A stretch of DNA of 64,000 nucleotides from Bacilli bacterium (GCA_017409785.1 JAFQSD010000002.1:350597-414596), one strand, 5' to 3'; shown: positions 34,710-43,898, counted from the first letter of the stretch. Notes: a model not told the origin generated them from the letters alone. Numbers and translations are program-made.

Positions 34710-34949
34710 ATGTTTACAGATAACTTTTTCAAAAAAGTCCAAAACAAAACAAATATCGATAAAACAACAATTATAACATTAGCTGAAAAACTACAAAATG
34801 CTAATATGAAAGATGAACAAACCTTAAGAAGTGTCATTTCAGAAATAAGTGCTTTAACGGGCAAAGAGGTGTCTAAGGAAAAGGAAGACAAAATAGTTAA
34901 TTCAATTTTAAAAGACAACGTACCTACAGATATTGACAAAATGTTTTAA
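34710..34949 (+). CDS. Stage VI sporulation protein F-like protein
   Basis: 79 residues matching the SpoVIF family along its length: FFKKVQNKTNIDKTTIITLA, then EKLQNANMKDEQTLRSVI, the conserved KEVSKEKEDKIVNSIL and NVPTDID. In Bacillus SpoVIF acts late in the mother cell and is needed for proper coat assembly. The gene has GGAGG directly after a hairpin and stands between der and a zinc-ribbon protein, 1.3 kb from spoIVA. Good match by pattern; I could not align it formally. Confidence 0.8.
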   Translation: MFTDNFFKKVQNKTNIDKTTIITLAEKLQNANMKDEQTLRSVISEISALTGKEVSKEKEDKIVNSILKDNVPTDIDKMF

Positions 34950-35019
34950 AATTAAATAATTACTCTCCTACTTTAACTCAAAATATGATAAACTTAAATA
35001 GATAATAGGAGGAGTAAAA

Positions 35020-36153
35020 ATGAAGTGTTTAAAATGTGGAGCCTATGTATACTCATCAGATAAATTTTGTAGAAGTTGTGGAGCAACTCTAAATAGTGAA
35101 ACCTGCCAATATGGTGATAATATTCCTAATTCAAAATATGATTCATCATCTTGTCATGAGCAACAATACAAATATAGTTATGAATATAGTAATCAGACAA
35201 AACCAACATATAATATGGCTGCTACCCATCAAGACCAATTTAATTATAGTGCCACATACTCATATGATCAAAGTAAATATGATTATGCATATAGTCCCAA
35301 TGACAGTGGCGATGACAAATATATAAAAGCATATATTGGAAATAATTATGCATTAATCAAGAAAATGAAATTCTCATTTCCTGCCCTAATCTTTGGACCA
35401 TGGTACTTACTTTATAGAAAAGTTTGGGGTTATGCAATAGGTGCAATTATTATATCAATTGCTGCATCAATTTTATTAAGCAATGATTTTGCTGATTTCA
35501 TAAATTTAATTATTAATATTTATTTTGCTTGTAAATTTAAAGAAATATATATGAAACAAGCAGAAGATCAAGTAGAATCAATTAAACAGCAAAATCTTGA
35601 TAAATCTACAAATGAGTTATTAGATGTTTGTAGAAAAAAAGGTGGTGCTTCCTTTAAATATATAGGCGTAATCATTACAGTTGGAATTTTTGCAATTGTA
35701 GCTTTAGGCGTTTACCTAGGAATGAAATACGACAGCACCACACCACTACCACAATTAGATGATAATTATGAAAATCAAATCGTTAAAGGAAAAGTTGGAG
35801 AATTAACTTATACTATTCCTACAGGTTATAAAGAAACATATTCTGCGGATAATTATCAAAAATTTGAAAACTCTAATTGTAGTATTACTGTTGAAAAAAG
35901 AATTCCCTATGGCTTTTATTCCGATGCAGATAGTTATTTAAACTCGTTAACCGCAACTTCATCTGGAATTAATGCCATAAATTATAATGGACACGAATGG
36001 AAATATAAACAATTTAATCAAAATAATTATTATAATACAGTATATGCATATAAATATAATGACACACTATATTTACTAACACTAGCAAATAATAATTACC
36101 ATAGTTGTAATATACAATACAATCAAATACTACCAACATTACAATTTAATTAA
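35020..36153 (+). CDS. Zinc-ribbon membrane protein, DUF2628-like
   Basis: 377 residues. An N-terminal zinc ribbon (CLKCGAYVYSSDKFCRSCGA) leads into a Tyr/Ser/Gln-rich linker. A DUF2628-like membrane part (about 104-180, KMKFSFPALIFGPWYLLYRKVWG) follows, then another helix (about 218-238) and a C-terminal, probably external, beta-rich domain with two Cys. AGGAGGAG precedes the ATG. Function unknown. The layout suggests a cytoplasmic metal-binding head and an outer sensing or binding domain. Confidence 0.75.
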   Translation: MKCLKCGAYVYSSDKFCRSCGATLNSETCQYGDNIPNSKYDSSSCHEQQYKYSYEYSNQTKPTYNMAATHQDQFNYSATYSYDQSKYDYAYSPNDSGDDKYIKAYIGNNYALIKKMKFSFPALIFGPWYLLYRKVWGYAIGAIIISIAASILLSNDFADFINLIINIYFACKFKEIYMKQAEDQVESIKQQNLDKSTNELLDVCRKKGGASFKYIGVIITVGIFAIVALGVYLGMKYDSTTPLPQLDDNYENQIVKGKVGELTYTIPTGYKETYSADNYQKFENSNCSITVEKRIPYGFYSDADSYLNSLTATSSGINAINYNGHEWKYKQFNQNNYYNTVYAYKYNDTLYLLTLANNNYHSCNIQYNQILPTLQFN

Positions 36154-36178
36154 AAGAACATTATGTTCTTTTTTTTTA
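36153..36178 (+). terminator. Intrinsic terminator after the zinc-ribbon gene
   Basis: AAAGAACA (36153-36160), loop TTA, TGTTCTTT (36164-36171), then T run. Confidence 0.85.
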
Positions 36179-36216
36179 TCATTAAACATAACCTTTACTA
36201 TATAAGGAGAATGTAT

Positions 36217-37692
36217 ATGGATAAACAAGAAATAATAAAGAATATTGCCAAGCGTAGTGGCGGAGATATTTATTTAGGAATAGTTGGTGCTGTAAGAACT
36301 GGTAAATCAACTTTTATTAAACGTGTAATTGAAACATTAGTTGTTCCTAATATTGAAGATGAATATGAAAGAAAACGTGCCCTTGATGAAATACCACAAA
36401 GTGCTGCTGGTAAAACTATTATGACCACGGAACCAAAATTTGTTCCTAATAATGCTGCAAAATTAAAAATAGATGACTTTACTTGTAATGTTAGATTAAT
36501 AGATTGTGTTGGCTACATGATCGATAAAGCCATTGGCGCCACCGATGAAAATGGTCCACGTATGGTAAAAACACCATGGTATAATGAAGAGATTCCTTTC
36601 ACTGAAGCTGCCGAAATAGGAACTGAAAAAGTAATCAAAGACCACTCCACTATTGGTATCGTAATCACTTCAGATGGCTCAATTGGTGAATTTGAAAGAA
36701 ATGATTACCTAGAAGCAGAAACTCGTGTAATTAACGAATTAAAAAGTATTGGGAAACCATTCATTGTAGTTTTAAATTCTACACACCCTTCTCTTCCTGA
36801 AACAGAAAGACTTTCAGAAACACTTCGTGAAGAATATAATGTACCAGTCTTGCCTATTAGTATTGAAGCAATGACCGAAAAAGATATGTACAACATTTTA
36901 AGAGAAGCATTATATGAATTCCCAGTTTTAGAAGTAAAAGTAAATATGCCAGAATGGATTGCTATATTAAATCCAGATCATCCAGTAAAAAAATCATATA
37001 TTGATTCTATCAAAGAAAGTATTATTGAAATCGATAAACTAAAAGATATAGAAAATATTACTAGTCACTTTATTCAAAATGAATATATTGAAAAAGCCTA
37101 CCTTTCAGAAGTAGACTCATCAACTGGAATAGTTACAGTAAATCTAGTAGCTGAGAAAAACTTATACCAAAAAGTTCTAACAGAAATAATTAAAGTAGAT
37201 GTAAATAGTAAAGCTGATTTACTGGCTCTATTTCAAGACTTTAATACTGCTAAAAAAGAATATGATCAAATTAAATATGCTCTTAAGATGGTAAAACAAA
37301 CTGGTTATGGAGTCGCAACTCCCTCTATAGAAGATATGAAACTAGATACTCCAGAAATAGTAAAACAAGGTCCTCGCTATGGAGTTAAACTAAAAGCAGT
37401 TGCTCCTTCTATCCACATGATAAGAGTAGATGTAGAATCAACCTTTGAACCAATCATAGGAAGCGAAGTACAAAGTAAAGAATTAATTGACTATTTAATG
37501 AAAGATCATGAAAAAAGTCCAAATGAAATTTGGAAAAGCGAAATCTTTGGACGAAGTCTAGACTCTATTGTCCAAGAAGGAATTCAATCAAAAATAAACC
37601 TAATGCCCGATAACATTAGATTTAAACTTCAAACAACTCTCTCTAAAGTAGTAAACAAAGGATCTAATAATATGATTGCTATTGTAATATAA
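36217..37692 (+). CDS. spoIVA: Stage IV sporulation protein A, coat basement ATPase
   Basis: Mother-cell protein that polymerises on the forespore membrane using ATP and anchors the spore coat. Walker A GAVRTGKSTFIKR near the N-terminus, the IDCVGYM switch region, and long SpoIVA-specific blocks (KTPWYNEEIPFTEAAEIGT, TSDGSIGEFERNDYLEAE) are evident through to the C-terminal half. The ATG at 36217 is used because AAGGAG then stands seven bases away. 491 residues, against 492 in Bacillus, so the gene is intact. This is a specific marker for endospore formation. Confidence 0.97.
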   Translation: MDKQEIIKNIAKRSGGDIYLGIVGAVRTGKSTFIKRVIETLVVPNIEDEYERKRALDEIPQSAAGKTIMTTEPKFVPNNAAKLKIDDFTCNVRLIDCVGYMIDKAIGATDENGPRMVKTPWYNEEIPFTEAAEIGTEKVIKDHSTIGIVITSDGSIGEFERNDYLEAETRVINELKSIGKPFIVVLNSTHPSLPETERLSETLREEYNVPVLPISIEAMTEKDMYNILREALYEFPVLEVKVNMPEWIAILNPDHPVKKSYIDSIKESIIEIDKLKDIENITSHFIQNEYIEKAYLSEVDSSTGIVTVNLVAEKNLYQKVLTEIIKVDVNSKADLLALFQDFNTAKKEYDQIKYALKMVKQTGYGVATPSIEDMKLDTPEIVKQGPRYGVKLKAVAPSIHMIRVDVESTFEPIIGSEVQSKELIDYLMKDHEKSPNEIWKSEIFGRSLDSIVQEGIQSKINLMPDNIRFKLQTTLSKVVNKGSNNMIAIVI

Positions 37693-37719
37693 AAAGAATC
37701 TATTTAATAGATTCTTTTT
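37691..37719. terminator. Bidirectional terminator after spoIVA
   Basis: A long stem AAAAAGAATCTATT/AATAGATTCTTTTT with almost no loop, between convergent genes. Confidence 0.85.
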
Positions 37720-38399
37720 GTTTCACTAATTAATTTATAATACTCTTCTTGCATATTAGGATCAGTCATAATAACTTCCCCATCAATAACACTATAACTA
37801 TTATTTTTTAAAAATACTAATACATTCTTTATAGAATCAATATATCCATTAATTTCAATTCTCTTTTTAGTTAAAGATAATTGATTATCTTCTATCTTAT
37901 CAATTAAATTACTTTTTAATAATAAATTACTATATAATTCAATAGACTCACTATCAACATCATAATTATAAATATATTTATTTATCTCTTCTTCACTAAC
38001 TCTATCCATTAATAAATCCACACTATAATTAAAATTATTTTGTAATAAATCAATATATTCAATTGATTCATTAAACATAGGTCCATCACTAATAATATTT
38101 TCAATATCTAACATATTATTTAATTTTTGATCATATCTTACTTTTAATACATATTGTAATTCAGTAGCATAATCATCTAAATACTTCTTAATAGCTTTTT
38201 CTAAAACAGCATAATCTCCACTACTCTTTATTTCAGTATTATAGTTATCTCTAGAAAAATCCAACTCTACTAAAGCATTAACCTCATTTTCAAGTATTCT
38301 TTTTCCAGTAAAATCTCTAATAACAAAGATACTACCAAGTAGTAATAAATCAATAACAATAAAACTAACTACAAATAAAATCTTTCTATTAGTACTCAT
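37704..38399 (-). CDS. Membrane-anchored helical extracytoplasmic protein, unknown
   Basis: 231 residues: one N-terminal membrane helix (about 7-25), then an almost wholly helical, acidic outer part (for example SIEYIDLLQNNFNYSVDLLMDRVSEEEINK). No lipobox or known family. AGGTGAT precedes the ATG. It is followed by the spoIVA-facing terminator and preceded by another unknown gene. Confidence 0.7.
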   Translation of the reverse strand: MSTNRKILFVVSFIVIDLLLLGSIFVIRDFTGKRILENEVNALVELDFSRDNYNTEIKSSGDYAVLEKAIKKYLDDYATELQYVLKVRYDQKLNNMLDIENIISDGPMFNESIEYIDLLQNNFNYSVDLLMDRVSEEEINKYIYNYDVDSESIELYSNLLLKSNLIDKIEDNQLSLTKKRIEINGYIDSIKNVLVFLKNNSYSVIDGEVIMTDPNMQEEYYKLISETKRIY

Positions 38400-38423
38400 C
38401 TATCATCACCTATATTAATTCTA

Positions 38424-38879
38424 TCATAAAATTAAACTATTGTTTAGTAAATTTATAACTTCTTTACCATAAATAAATCTTCCAAATTCCACCTTTTCAA
38501 GTAGTTCATCAAAAGAATCATCTACTATACAATAAAAATGCCCATCCTTATATCTTTTATCATTACAATTTTTTATTACATCATAATCATTTGTTTCAAA
38601 ATAAAAATCCACATCATCTAAAACTAATATTCTTAAATCTAAATTATTAGTTAAATCAATATCATCTAATTTATTTACATCTAAAAAGATACCTATCTTA
38701 CTATTCAAATAAACTCTCAACTTATAAAAACCACGTAAATTAAGTCTATTTTTTATTTTAAACATAAACTCTTTAATAAACTTTATTAACTCTTCTTTAG
38801 TTAAAAAAATATCATTATTTACATAATTACTATTTATAAAAATAATATAATTGTTTTTTCCACAAGTTTCAATTCTCAA
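38424..38879 (-). CDS. Cytoplasmic protein, unknown, with TTG start
   Basis: 151 residues, alpha/beta, rich in Asn, Asp and Ile, no membrane segment: helices around LTKEELIKFIKEFMFKI, strands FYKLRVYLN and LDLRILVLDDVDFYF. The start codon is TTG at 38877-38879, supported by AGGTGATACTTA just upstream. No family recognised. It may be co-transcribed with engB upstream and the anchored protein downstream. Confidence 0.65.
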   Translation of the reverse strand: MRIETCGKNNYIIFINSNYVNNDIFLTKEELIKFIKEFMFKIKNRLNLRGFYKLRVYLNSKIGIFLDVNKLDDIDLTNNLDLRILVLDDVDFYFETNDYDVIKNCNDKRYKDGHFYCIVDDSFDELLEKVEFGRFIYGKEVINLLNNSLIL

Positions 38880-38912
38880 TAAGTATCACCTATTTTAGTA
38901 TATGAAAAAGAC

Positions 38913-39506
38913 TTAGATAGTTTCCTCTACTAAGCCTTCTATTTTCTTAAGTACATCTTTAACACCAAGTTTAGTTACACTTGAGAATACTACTAAGTCA
39001 TCCCCTACAACTAAATCTAATGTTTCTAAAATTACTTTTAAATTCTTCTCTTTTTTACTACCAGTAACTTTATCTGCCTTTGTAGCAATAACTGTAACTG
39101 GTAAATTATGATATTTCAAAAAGTTATACATTAATAAATCATCTTCCATAGGTTTATGTCTAAAATCTATTAACATAAATACTCTTTTTAACTCTTCTCT
39201 TTTTTCTAAATATTCTTCAATCATCATTCCAAATTTTGCTTGAGTTTTTTTATCAACTGCTGCATAACCATAGCCAGGAACATCAATTAAATAAAATTCA
39301 CCATTAACACCATAAAAATTAAGAGTTTGAGTTTTCCCCGGACGAGCCGAAGTATAAGCTAAATTTTTTCTTGATAAAATAGAATTTATAAAACTACTTT
39401 TTCCAACGTTACTACGTCCAACAAGTAAAAATTCAGGCTTGCCATCTATTGGATATTGACTTCTTCTAGTAGCAATAACTTCCAAACTAGCTTCCTTTAT
39501 TACCAT
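38913..39506 (-). CDS. engB: Ribosome biogenesis GTPase EngB (YsxC)
   Basis: GTPase acting late in 50S assembly. The G1 motif GRSNVGKSSFIN, the switch ARPGKTQTLNFY, DVPGYGYA and TKADKVT (G4) are the EngB-specific versions. The ATG at 39506 has GAGGAGA upstream, giving 197 residues, normal; longer readings overlap the preceding gene. The start lies one base from the DHH gene stop. Confidence 0.96.
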   Translation of the reverse strand: MVIKEASLEVIATRRSQYPIDGKPEFLLVGRSNVGKSSFINSILSRKNLAYTSARPGKTQTLNFYGVNGEFYLIDVPGYGYAAVDKKTQAKFGMMIEEYLEKREELKRVFMLIDFRHKPMEDDLLMYNFLKYHNLPVTVIATKADKVTGSKKEKNLKVILETLDLVVGDDLVVFSSVTKLGVKDVLKKIEGLVEETI

Positions 39507-39507
39507 A

Positions 39508-40464
39508 TTAATTCTCCTCACTAAGTGCCTTATTATATTCAATAAGACATTCATCTAATTCTTTCATTAACTGCATTGCATCATCAAAACTTTTTAATTT
39601 TGCACCTGATGCAAATTTATGTCCCCCACCATTAAATCTTTCAGCAACCTCATTAATCTCAGGACCACGCGATCTTATCGAAACACGAATTTGATCATTT
39701 TTAATATCCTCAGTAATTGTTGCCCAAACTAAAACTTCTTTGATGAAATTAAAGTTATTTATCATATTACCTGCAGAAGCACTATCAACTTCTAATTGAT
39801 TTAATACTTCATTAGTAATTTGTATATAGCCTAAACCATTTTCAGTAACATTCATGTTTAAAGCAATATAACCTTCTAATCTTACTTCATTCATTGGTCT
39901 TAAATATAACTTTTTATAAACTTCACTTAGTTCAAAATTATATTTTTCTAAGAATATAGAAACTAAACCAAATGTCTTTGAAGTACAACTATCAAATAAG
40001 AATCTATTAGAATCACTAGCTAGTCCTAAATAAAGAGTTGCTGCAATATTTTCATCACATTTTAACTCTACACTCATAATAAAATTCATTATTATTTCTG
40101 CAGTAGAACTAGCAGTATCTTCTATATATTCCAAATCACAAAATTTTTCTACAAATGGATGATGATCAATTTTAATCATATAAGAAAATGACGAGAAATC
40201 TACTGAGTCTACTCTTTTTTGATCTGGAGTATCTAAAACAATTAATAAAGCATTTTCTACTTTTTCTAATTTATCTAATCTACCTACATTGTAAAATTTA
40301 GCACTACCAGTTCCAATTGCACTAACTTTCTTATTTGGGAAAGTTAACTTAATAGCATCTCTTAATGCTAATTGACTTGCTAAAGCATCAGGATCAACTC
40401 CTATATGTCTAGCAATTACAATAGTATCATATTCCTCAATTTTCTTATATATTTCTCTAAACAT
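39508..40464 (-). CDS. nrnA: DHH-family phosphoesterase (NrnA-like)
   Basis: Degrades short RNA oligonucleotides and/or cyclic-di-AMP-derived pApA, and in some species 3'-phosphoadenosine phosphate. DHH domain: ARHIGVDPDALASQ, LDTPD, IDHHP; DHHA1 domain: RFNGGGHKFASGAKL. Manganese ligands (His, Asp, DHH) are in place. The ATG at 40464 is preferred over an adjacent GTG. 318 residues, as in Bacillus NrnA. Second gene after ackA, with engB directly downstream. Confidence 0.9.
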   Translation of the reverse strand: MFREIYKKIEEYDTIVIARHIGVDPDALASQLALRDAIKLTFPNKKVSAIGTGSAKFYNVGRLDKLEKVENALLIVLDTPDQKRVDSVDFSSFSYMIKIDHHPFVEKFCDLEYIEDTASSTAEIIMNFIMSVELKCDENIAATLYLGLASDSNRFLFDSCTSKTFGLVSIFLEKYNFELSEVYKKLYLRPMNEVRLEGYIALNMNVTENGLGYIQITNEVLNQLEVDSASAGNMINNFNFIKEVLVWATITEDIKNDQIRVSIRSRGPEINEVAERFNGGGHKFASGAKLKSFDDAMQLMKELDECLIEYNKALSEEN

Positions 40465-40475
40465 CACACATTTTC

Positions 40476-41657
40476 CTATCTATTGATTAAATTAAGAGTA
40501 TCTCTTGCGATCATTAACTCTTCATCAGTTGGAAGAATATAAATTAATGAGCTTGAATCATCTGCACTAATCTTTCTAAATTCCCCTCTTACATCATTAG
40601 CTTGAGCATCTAACTTAAATCCTAAACAAGCTAATTTTTCAACTATTTGAGCTCTTACACCCTTACTATTTTCACCAATTCCAGCAGTGAAGCATAATAC
40701 ATCACAACCTCCAAGTAAAACATAGTATCTTGCAATATAGTCAACAACAGTTCTTACAAACTTATCTTGAGCTAATTTACATTTTTCATTTCCTTCAGCA
40801 ATTCCGTTTTCAATATCTCTTGAATCACTACTTAATTGACTAATTCCTAAGAATCCAGATTTTTTATTTAAATCAGAAATTACTTCAGCAGCATTCTTTC
40901 CTTCTTTTTCCATAACAAACGGAATAATAGATGGATCAATATCTCCTGAACGAGTTCCCATCATAATACCAGCAAGTGGAGTAAATCCCATAGAAGTATC
41001 TACACACTTACCATCTTTAATAGCAGTAATTGAACCACCATTTCCTAAGTGACATGAAATTACTTTTAAGTCATCTCTCTTTAACTCTTCAGCAATAGTT
41101 AAAGCAATATATCTATGAGAAGTTCCATGAGCACCATATTTTCTTACTTTATGGTCTTCATACCAACTATATGGTACTGGATATAAATAACTAACTGGAT
41201 CCATTGTTTGATGGAAAGCAGTATCAAATACTACAGACATTGGTACTTCTGGTAATGCTTCTCTAAATGCATTAATTCCAAGTACATGAGCTGGATTATG
41301 TAATGGAGCATAATCTTTTAATTCAATGATATCTTCAACTACTTTATCAGTAATTAAAATAGATTCACTATAACGATCTCCACCACTAACAATTCTGTGT
41401 CCTACTCCATTAATTTCATCTAATGATTGAATAATTCCTAATTCAACTAATTTTTCTAATAAAATAGAAACAGCTACACTATGATCAGGTAAATCAACTT
41501 CTTGTTTTAGCTTTTCACCATTATATTTAATAGTATAACAACTTTGTTCAATCCCAATTCTTTCGAATAATCCACTAGCAATAACTTCTTCATTGTCCAT
41601 ATTAAATAAACTGAACTTTAAAGAACTACTTCCAGCATTGATTGACATTATTTTCAT
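40476..41657 (-). CDS. ackA: Acetate kinase
   Basis: Converts acetyl phosphate and ADP to acetate and ATP, the main energy-yielding step in many fermenters. Signature MSINAGSSSLKFSLF, the second signature GAHGTSHRYI, the adenosine segment HLGNGGSI and TAGIGENS are all present. The ATG at 41657 with GAGGTG gives 393 residues, normal. Its own promoter lies upstream. In a bacterium whose visible F-type ATPase is not an obvious synthase, substrate-level ATP from AckA would be important (inference). Confidence 0.97.
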   Translation of the reverse strand: MKIMSINAGSSSLKFSLFNMDNEEVIASGLFERIGIEQSCYTIKYNGEKLKQEVDLPDHSVAVSILLEKLVELGIIQSLDEINGVGHRIVSGGDRYSESILITDKVVEDIIELKDYAPLHNPAHVLGINAFREALPEVPMSVVFDTAFHQTMDPVSYLYPVPYSWYEDHKVRKYGAHGTSHRYIALTIAEELKRDDLKVISCHLGNGGSITAIKDGKCVDTSMGFTPLAGIMMGTRSGDIDPSIIPFVMEKEGKNAAEVISDLNKKSGFLGISQLSSDSRDIENGIAEGNEKCKLAQDKFVRTVVDYIARYYVLLGGCDVLCFTAGIGENSKGVRAQIVEKLACLGFKLDAQANDVRGEFRKISADDSSSLIYILPTDEELMIARDTLNLINR

Positions 41658-41691
41658 AAAATAATACACCTCTTTCAAATAATCTACTTGT

Positions 41692-41720
41692 ATTATACAC
41701 GAAATATATGCATTTTTCTA
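41692..41720 (-). promoter_or_regulatory. Promoter of ackA
   Basis: On the minus strand TAGAAA (41715-41720), 17-base spacer, TATAAT (41692-41697). Confidence 0.6.
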
Positions 41721-41739
41721 TAAAAATAATAAATTTATG

Positions 41740-41774
41740 AAAAACAAAAGATAGACCATTACGGCCTATCTTTT
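41740..41774 (-). terminator. Intrinsic terminator after ssp
   Basis: On the minus strand AAAAGATAGGCC, loop GTAAT, GGTCTATCTTTT (one G-U), then GTTTTT. Confidence 0.85.
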
Positions 41775-41782
41775 AAGCTTAC

Positions 41783-41989
41783 TTATTTATTTTGATAGCT
41801 TCCACTTACTTGGTTCATACCATTTTGAACTAAACGTCTAGTAATTTCACCACCAACTGATCCGTTAGCTCTACTAGAAGCATCTGGTCCTAAATTAACA
41901 CCAAATTCGTTAGCTATTTCATATTTCATCTTTTCAATAGCTTGTTTAGCTCCTGGAACTCTCATCTTCATTGAGTTTTTGTTATTCAT
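41783..41989 (-). CDS. ssp: Alpha/beta-type small acid-soluble spore protein
   Basis: Coats and protects DNA in the dormant spore. The 68 residues show the family hallmarks: [15 protein letters not shown] with the GPR protease cleavage site, [23 protein letters not shown] and a short Gln/Gly-rich end. AGGAGGTGAAAT precedes the ATG. A sigma-G-like promoter and a terminator enclose it as a single gene. Together with intact spoIVA it indicates a functional late sporulation programme. Confidence 0.97.
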   Translation of the reverse strand: MNNKNSMKMRVPGAKQAIEKMKYEIANEFGVNLGPDASSRANGSVGGEITRRLVQNGMNQVSGSYQNK

Positions 41990-42012
41990 TTATTTCACCT
42001 CCTGTACATTAC

Positions 42013-42041
42013 TAGAATGTGAAAAAACAAATATTTAATAC
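42013..42041 (-). promoter_or_regulatory. Sigma-G-like forespore promoter of ssp
   Basis: On the minus strand GTATT (42037-42041), 17-base spacer, CATTCTA (42013-42019). Compare the sigma-G consensus GnATR and CATnnTA; only one -35 base differs. Confidence 0.6.
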
Positions 42042-42059
42042 ATAAATTTTATTGGAAAA

Positions 42060-43247
42060 TTATAGTAAATCACCAAACTCATTATTCATATCTTCTGAAA
42101 CTTTAATTGTATTCATAGATTCAACTGCTTCATCTATCATACTCTTATAATCAAATTTTTCTTCTTCATAAATTGAAGTATCAATTCTAGGATTAATTAC
42201 AGGATGTTTAGGAACAAATACAGTACAACAATCTTCAAATGGTAAAATACTAGTATTATAAGTATCAATCTTTCTAGCTATTTCCATAATCTCTAATTTA
42301 TCTAAACATGCAACTGGTCTAATAACAGGCATATTAGTAACACTATTAATTACTCTCATACTAGTTAATGTTTGAGAAGCAACTTGTCCAATAGATTCAC
42401 CATTAATAATTGCATATCCTTTATGACTATTAGCAATCTTTTCCATAATTCTATACATCATTCTACGCATAATAGTAATACAATAATCTTCTCTACAATT
42501 CTTATATATTTCTTCTTGAATTGGAGTAAAGTTAACTATATGTAAATTAATTTGATCAGTATATCCAGCTAGTTTTTTACATAATTCAATTACTTTATTT
42601 CTTGCTTCTAAACTAGTGTGTGGAATTGCTTCAAAATATACAGCATCAAATTTAACTCCTCTTTTCATTGCTAAATATCCAGCAACAGGAGAATCAATTC
42701 CACCACTTAGCATTAACATTCCTTTAGGTTGAGTACCTACAGGATATCCTCCACTACCTTTATAACTATTTAAATAAATATATGTATTCTTTTCTCTAAT
42801 TTCTACAGTAACTAAAATATCTGGATTATGAACATCAACACTAGAAGTATCAATATTCTTTAAAATAACTCCACCAAGTATTCTATTCATATCTTGACTA
42901 TGTACTTCAAAAGATTTATCGCTTCTCTTAGTTTCAACTTTAAAAGTCTTAAAACTTTCATTCTTCATAATCTCTAAAACAGAAGACTTAATTACATCAA
43001 TATTAGTATCAACAATTGTCGCAATATGATACATATGAATCCCAAATATTCTATCAATAACTTTCTTAATAGCATCTAAATCACTATCTAAAAATTCAAT
43101 GTACATTCTAGCTCTATCTCTAGTTATCTTAACATCAAATTTCTTTAATTTTTCTTTTACATTATCACTTAGTGTTTTAATAAAGAAATTTCTATTACCT
43201 TTTTTAGTACTAAGTTCTCCATATTTAATTAATATTACTCTATTCAT
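42060..43247 (-). CDS. thiI: tRNA 4-thiouridine / thiamine sulfurtransferase ThiI
   Basis: Transfers sulfur to U8 of tRNA and, in some species, to ThiS. NFLD and THUMP domains (1-165) precede the adenylation loop LMLSGGIDSPVAGYLAMKRG. CCTVFVPKHP near the end includes the conserved Cys. No C-terminal rhodanese domain is present, as in Bacillus. 395 residues. A GGAGG stands upstream of the ATG. It normally works with a cysteine desulfurase, which is not adjacent here. Confidence 0.95.
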   Translation of the reverse strand: MNRVILIKYGELSTKKGNRNFFIKTLSDNVKEKLKKFDVKITRDRARMYIEFLDSDLDAIKKVIDRIFGIHMYHIATIVDTNIDVIKSSVLEIMKNESFKTFKVETKRSDKSFEVHSQDMNRILGGVILKNIDTSSVDVHNPDILVTVEIREKNTYIYLNSYKGSGGYPVGTQPKGMLMLSGGIDSPVAGYLAMKRGVKFDAVYFEAIPHTSLEARNKVIELCKKLAGYTDQINLHIVNFTPIQEEIYKNCREDYCITIMRRMMYRIMEKIANSHKGYAIINGESIGQVASQTLTSMRVINSVTNMPVIRPVACLDKLEIMEIARKIDTYNTSILPFEDCCTVFVPKHPVINPRIDTSIYEEEKFDYKSMIDEAVESMNTIKVSEDMNNEFGDLL

Positions 43248-43280
43248 AAGGCATTACCTCCAACACGCATATTTTATCAT

Positions 43281-43295
43281 AAAAGTACTACTTTT
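43281..43295. promoter_or_regulatory. Palindrome upstream of thiI
   Basis: AAAAGTACTACTTTT, seven-base arms around a central C, about 35 bases upstream of the thiI start and close to a TAAAAT-like -10. Possible operator. Confidence 0.3.
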
Positions 43296-43304
43296 AACAA
43301 CAAT

Positions 43305-43334
43305 AAAATACTGACTAATATTAGTCAGTATTTT
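43305..43334. terminator. Palindromic terminator closing the ATPase/surface-protein operon
   Basis: A perfect 30-base palindrome (15-base arms, AAAATACTGACTAAT and its complement), just after the stop of the last operon gene at 43337. T runs occur on both flanks, the longer on the plus strand. Confidence 0.8.
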
Positions 43335-43336
43335 TT

Positions 43337-43888
43337 TTAATAAGTACCCCTAAATTTCTTTAAATCAGCTTCACTTAAATCATACATATACCATTTTCCA
43401 TCTTCATAGTAAAAGTTAAATTCTACAGTATAAGTTTGTTCTTCTGCTCTTTCATCTAAAACACTAAGTTTATAATCAACAGCAGCATAATCATCTTCAA
43501 ACTTATCTCCATTAACATCAATATAACTATTAGCCATTTCCATAGCTGAAGATAAATCTTCAACTGTAAATTCTACTTTAACAACAGCATATCTCTCTTC
43601 TTTATTTTCATCTACTTCTAAAATAGTATATTCTAATTTTTCATACTGATCTTTAATAATTTCTTTATACTTATCAAGTTGAGTTGGAGTTAATTTATCA
43701 TCATATTCATACTTTATTGTTTTAACAACACTACTATCTAGTTTTTGATATTTCTTTAAGAAATCTTTTGTCATACCTTCTGGTGATTTAGCTTCACCTA
43801 CAAATAATGATAACAATATAACTGAAATAGTAACACCAAGTAAAATACCCAACCCAATAAATATTATTAATTTCTTTTTGTTCTTCAT
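43337..43888 (-). CDS. Membrane-anchored NTF2/DUF4878-like protein, last gene of the ATPase operon
   Basis: 183 residues: basic start, one membrane helix (about 7-28), then an outer domain with helices (TKDFLKKYQKLDSSVV) and beta strands ending EFNFYYEDGKWYMYDLSE. This resembles the cone-shaped NTF2-like domains (DUF4878 type) common in secreted Bacillota proteins. It begins 10 bases after the giant gene, with AGGAGAT, and a terminator follows, so it belongs to the same transcript and could bind the giant protein or another outer component. Confidence 0.75.
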   Translation of the reverse strand: MKNKKKLIIFIGLGILLGVTISVILLSLFVGEAKSPEGMTKDFLKKYQKLDSSVVKTIKYEYDDKLTPTQLDKYKEIIKDQYEKLEYTILEVDENKEERYAVVKVEFTVEDLSSAMEMANSYIDVNGDKFEDDYAAVDYKLSVLDERAEEQTYTVEFNFYYEDGKWYMYDLSEADLKKFRGTY

Positions 43889-43898
43889 AAATTATCTC

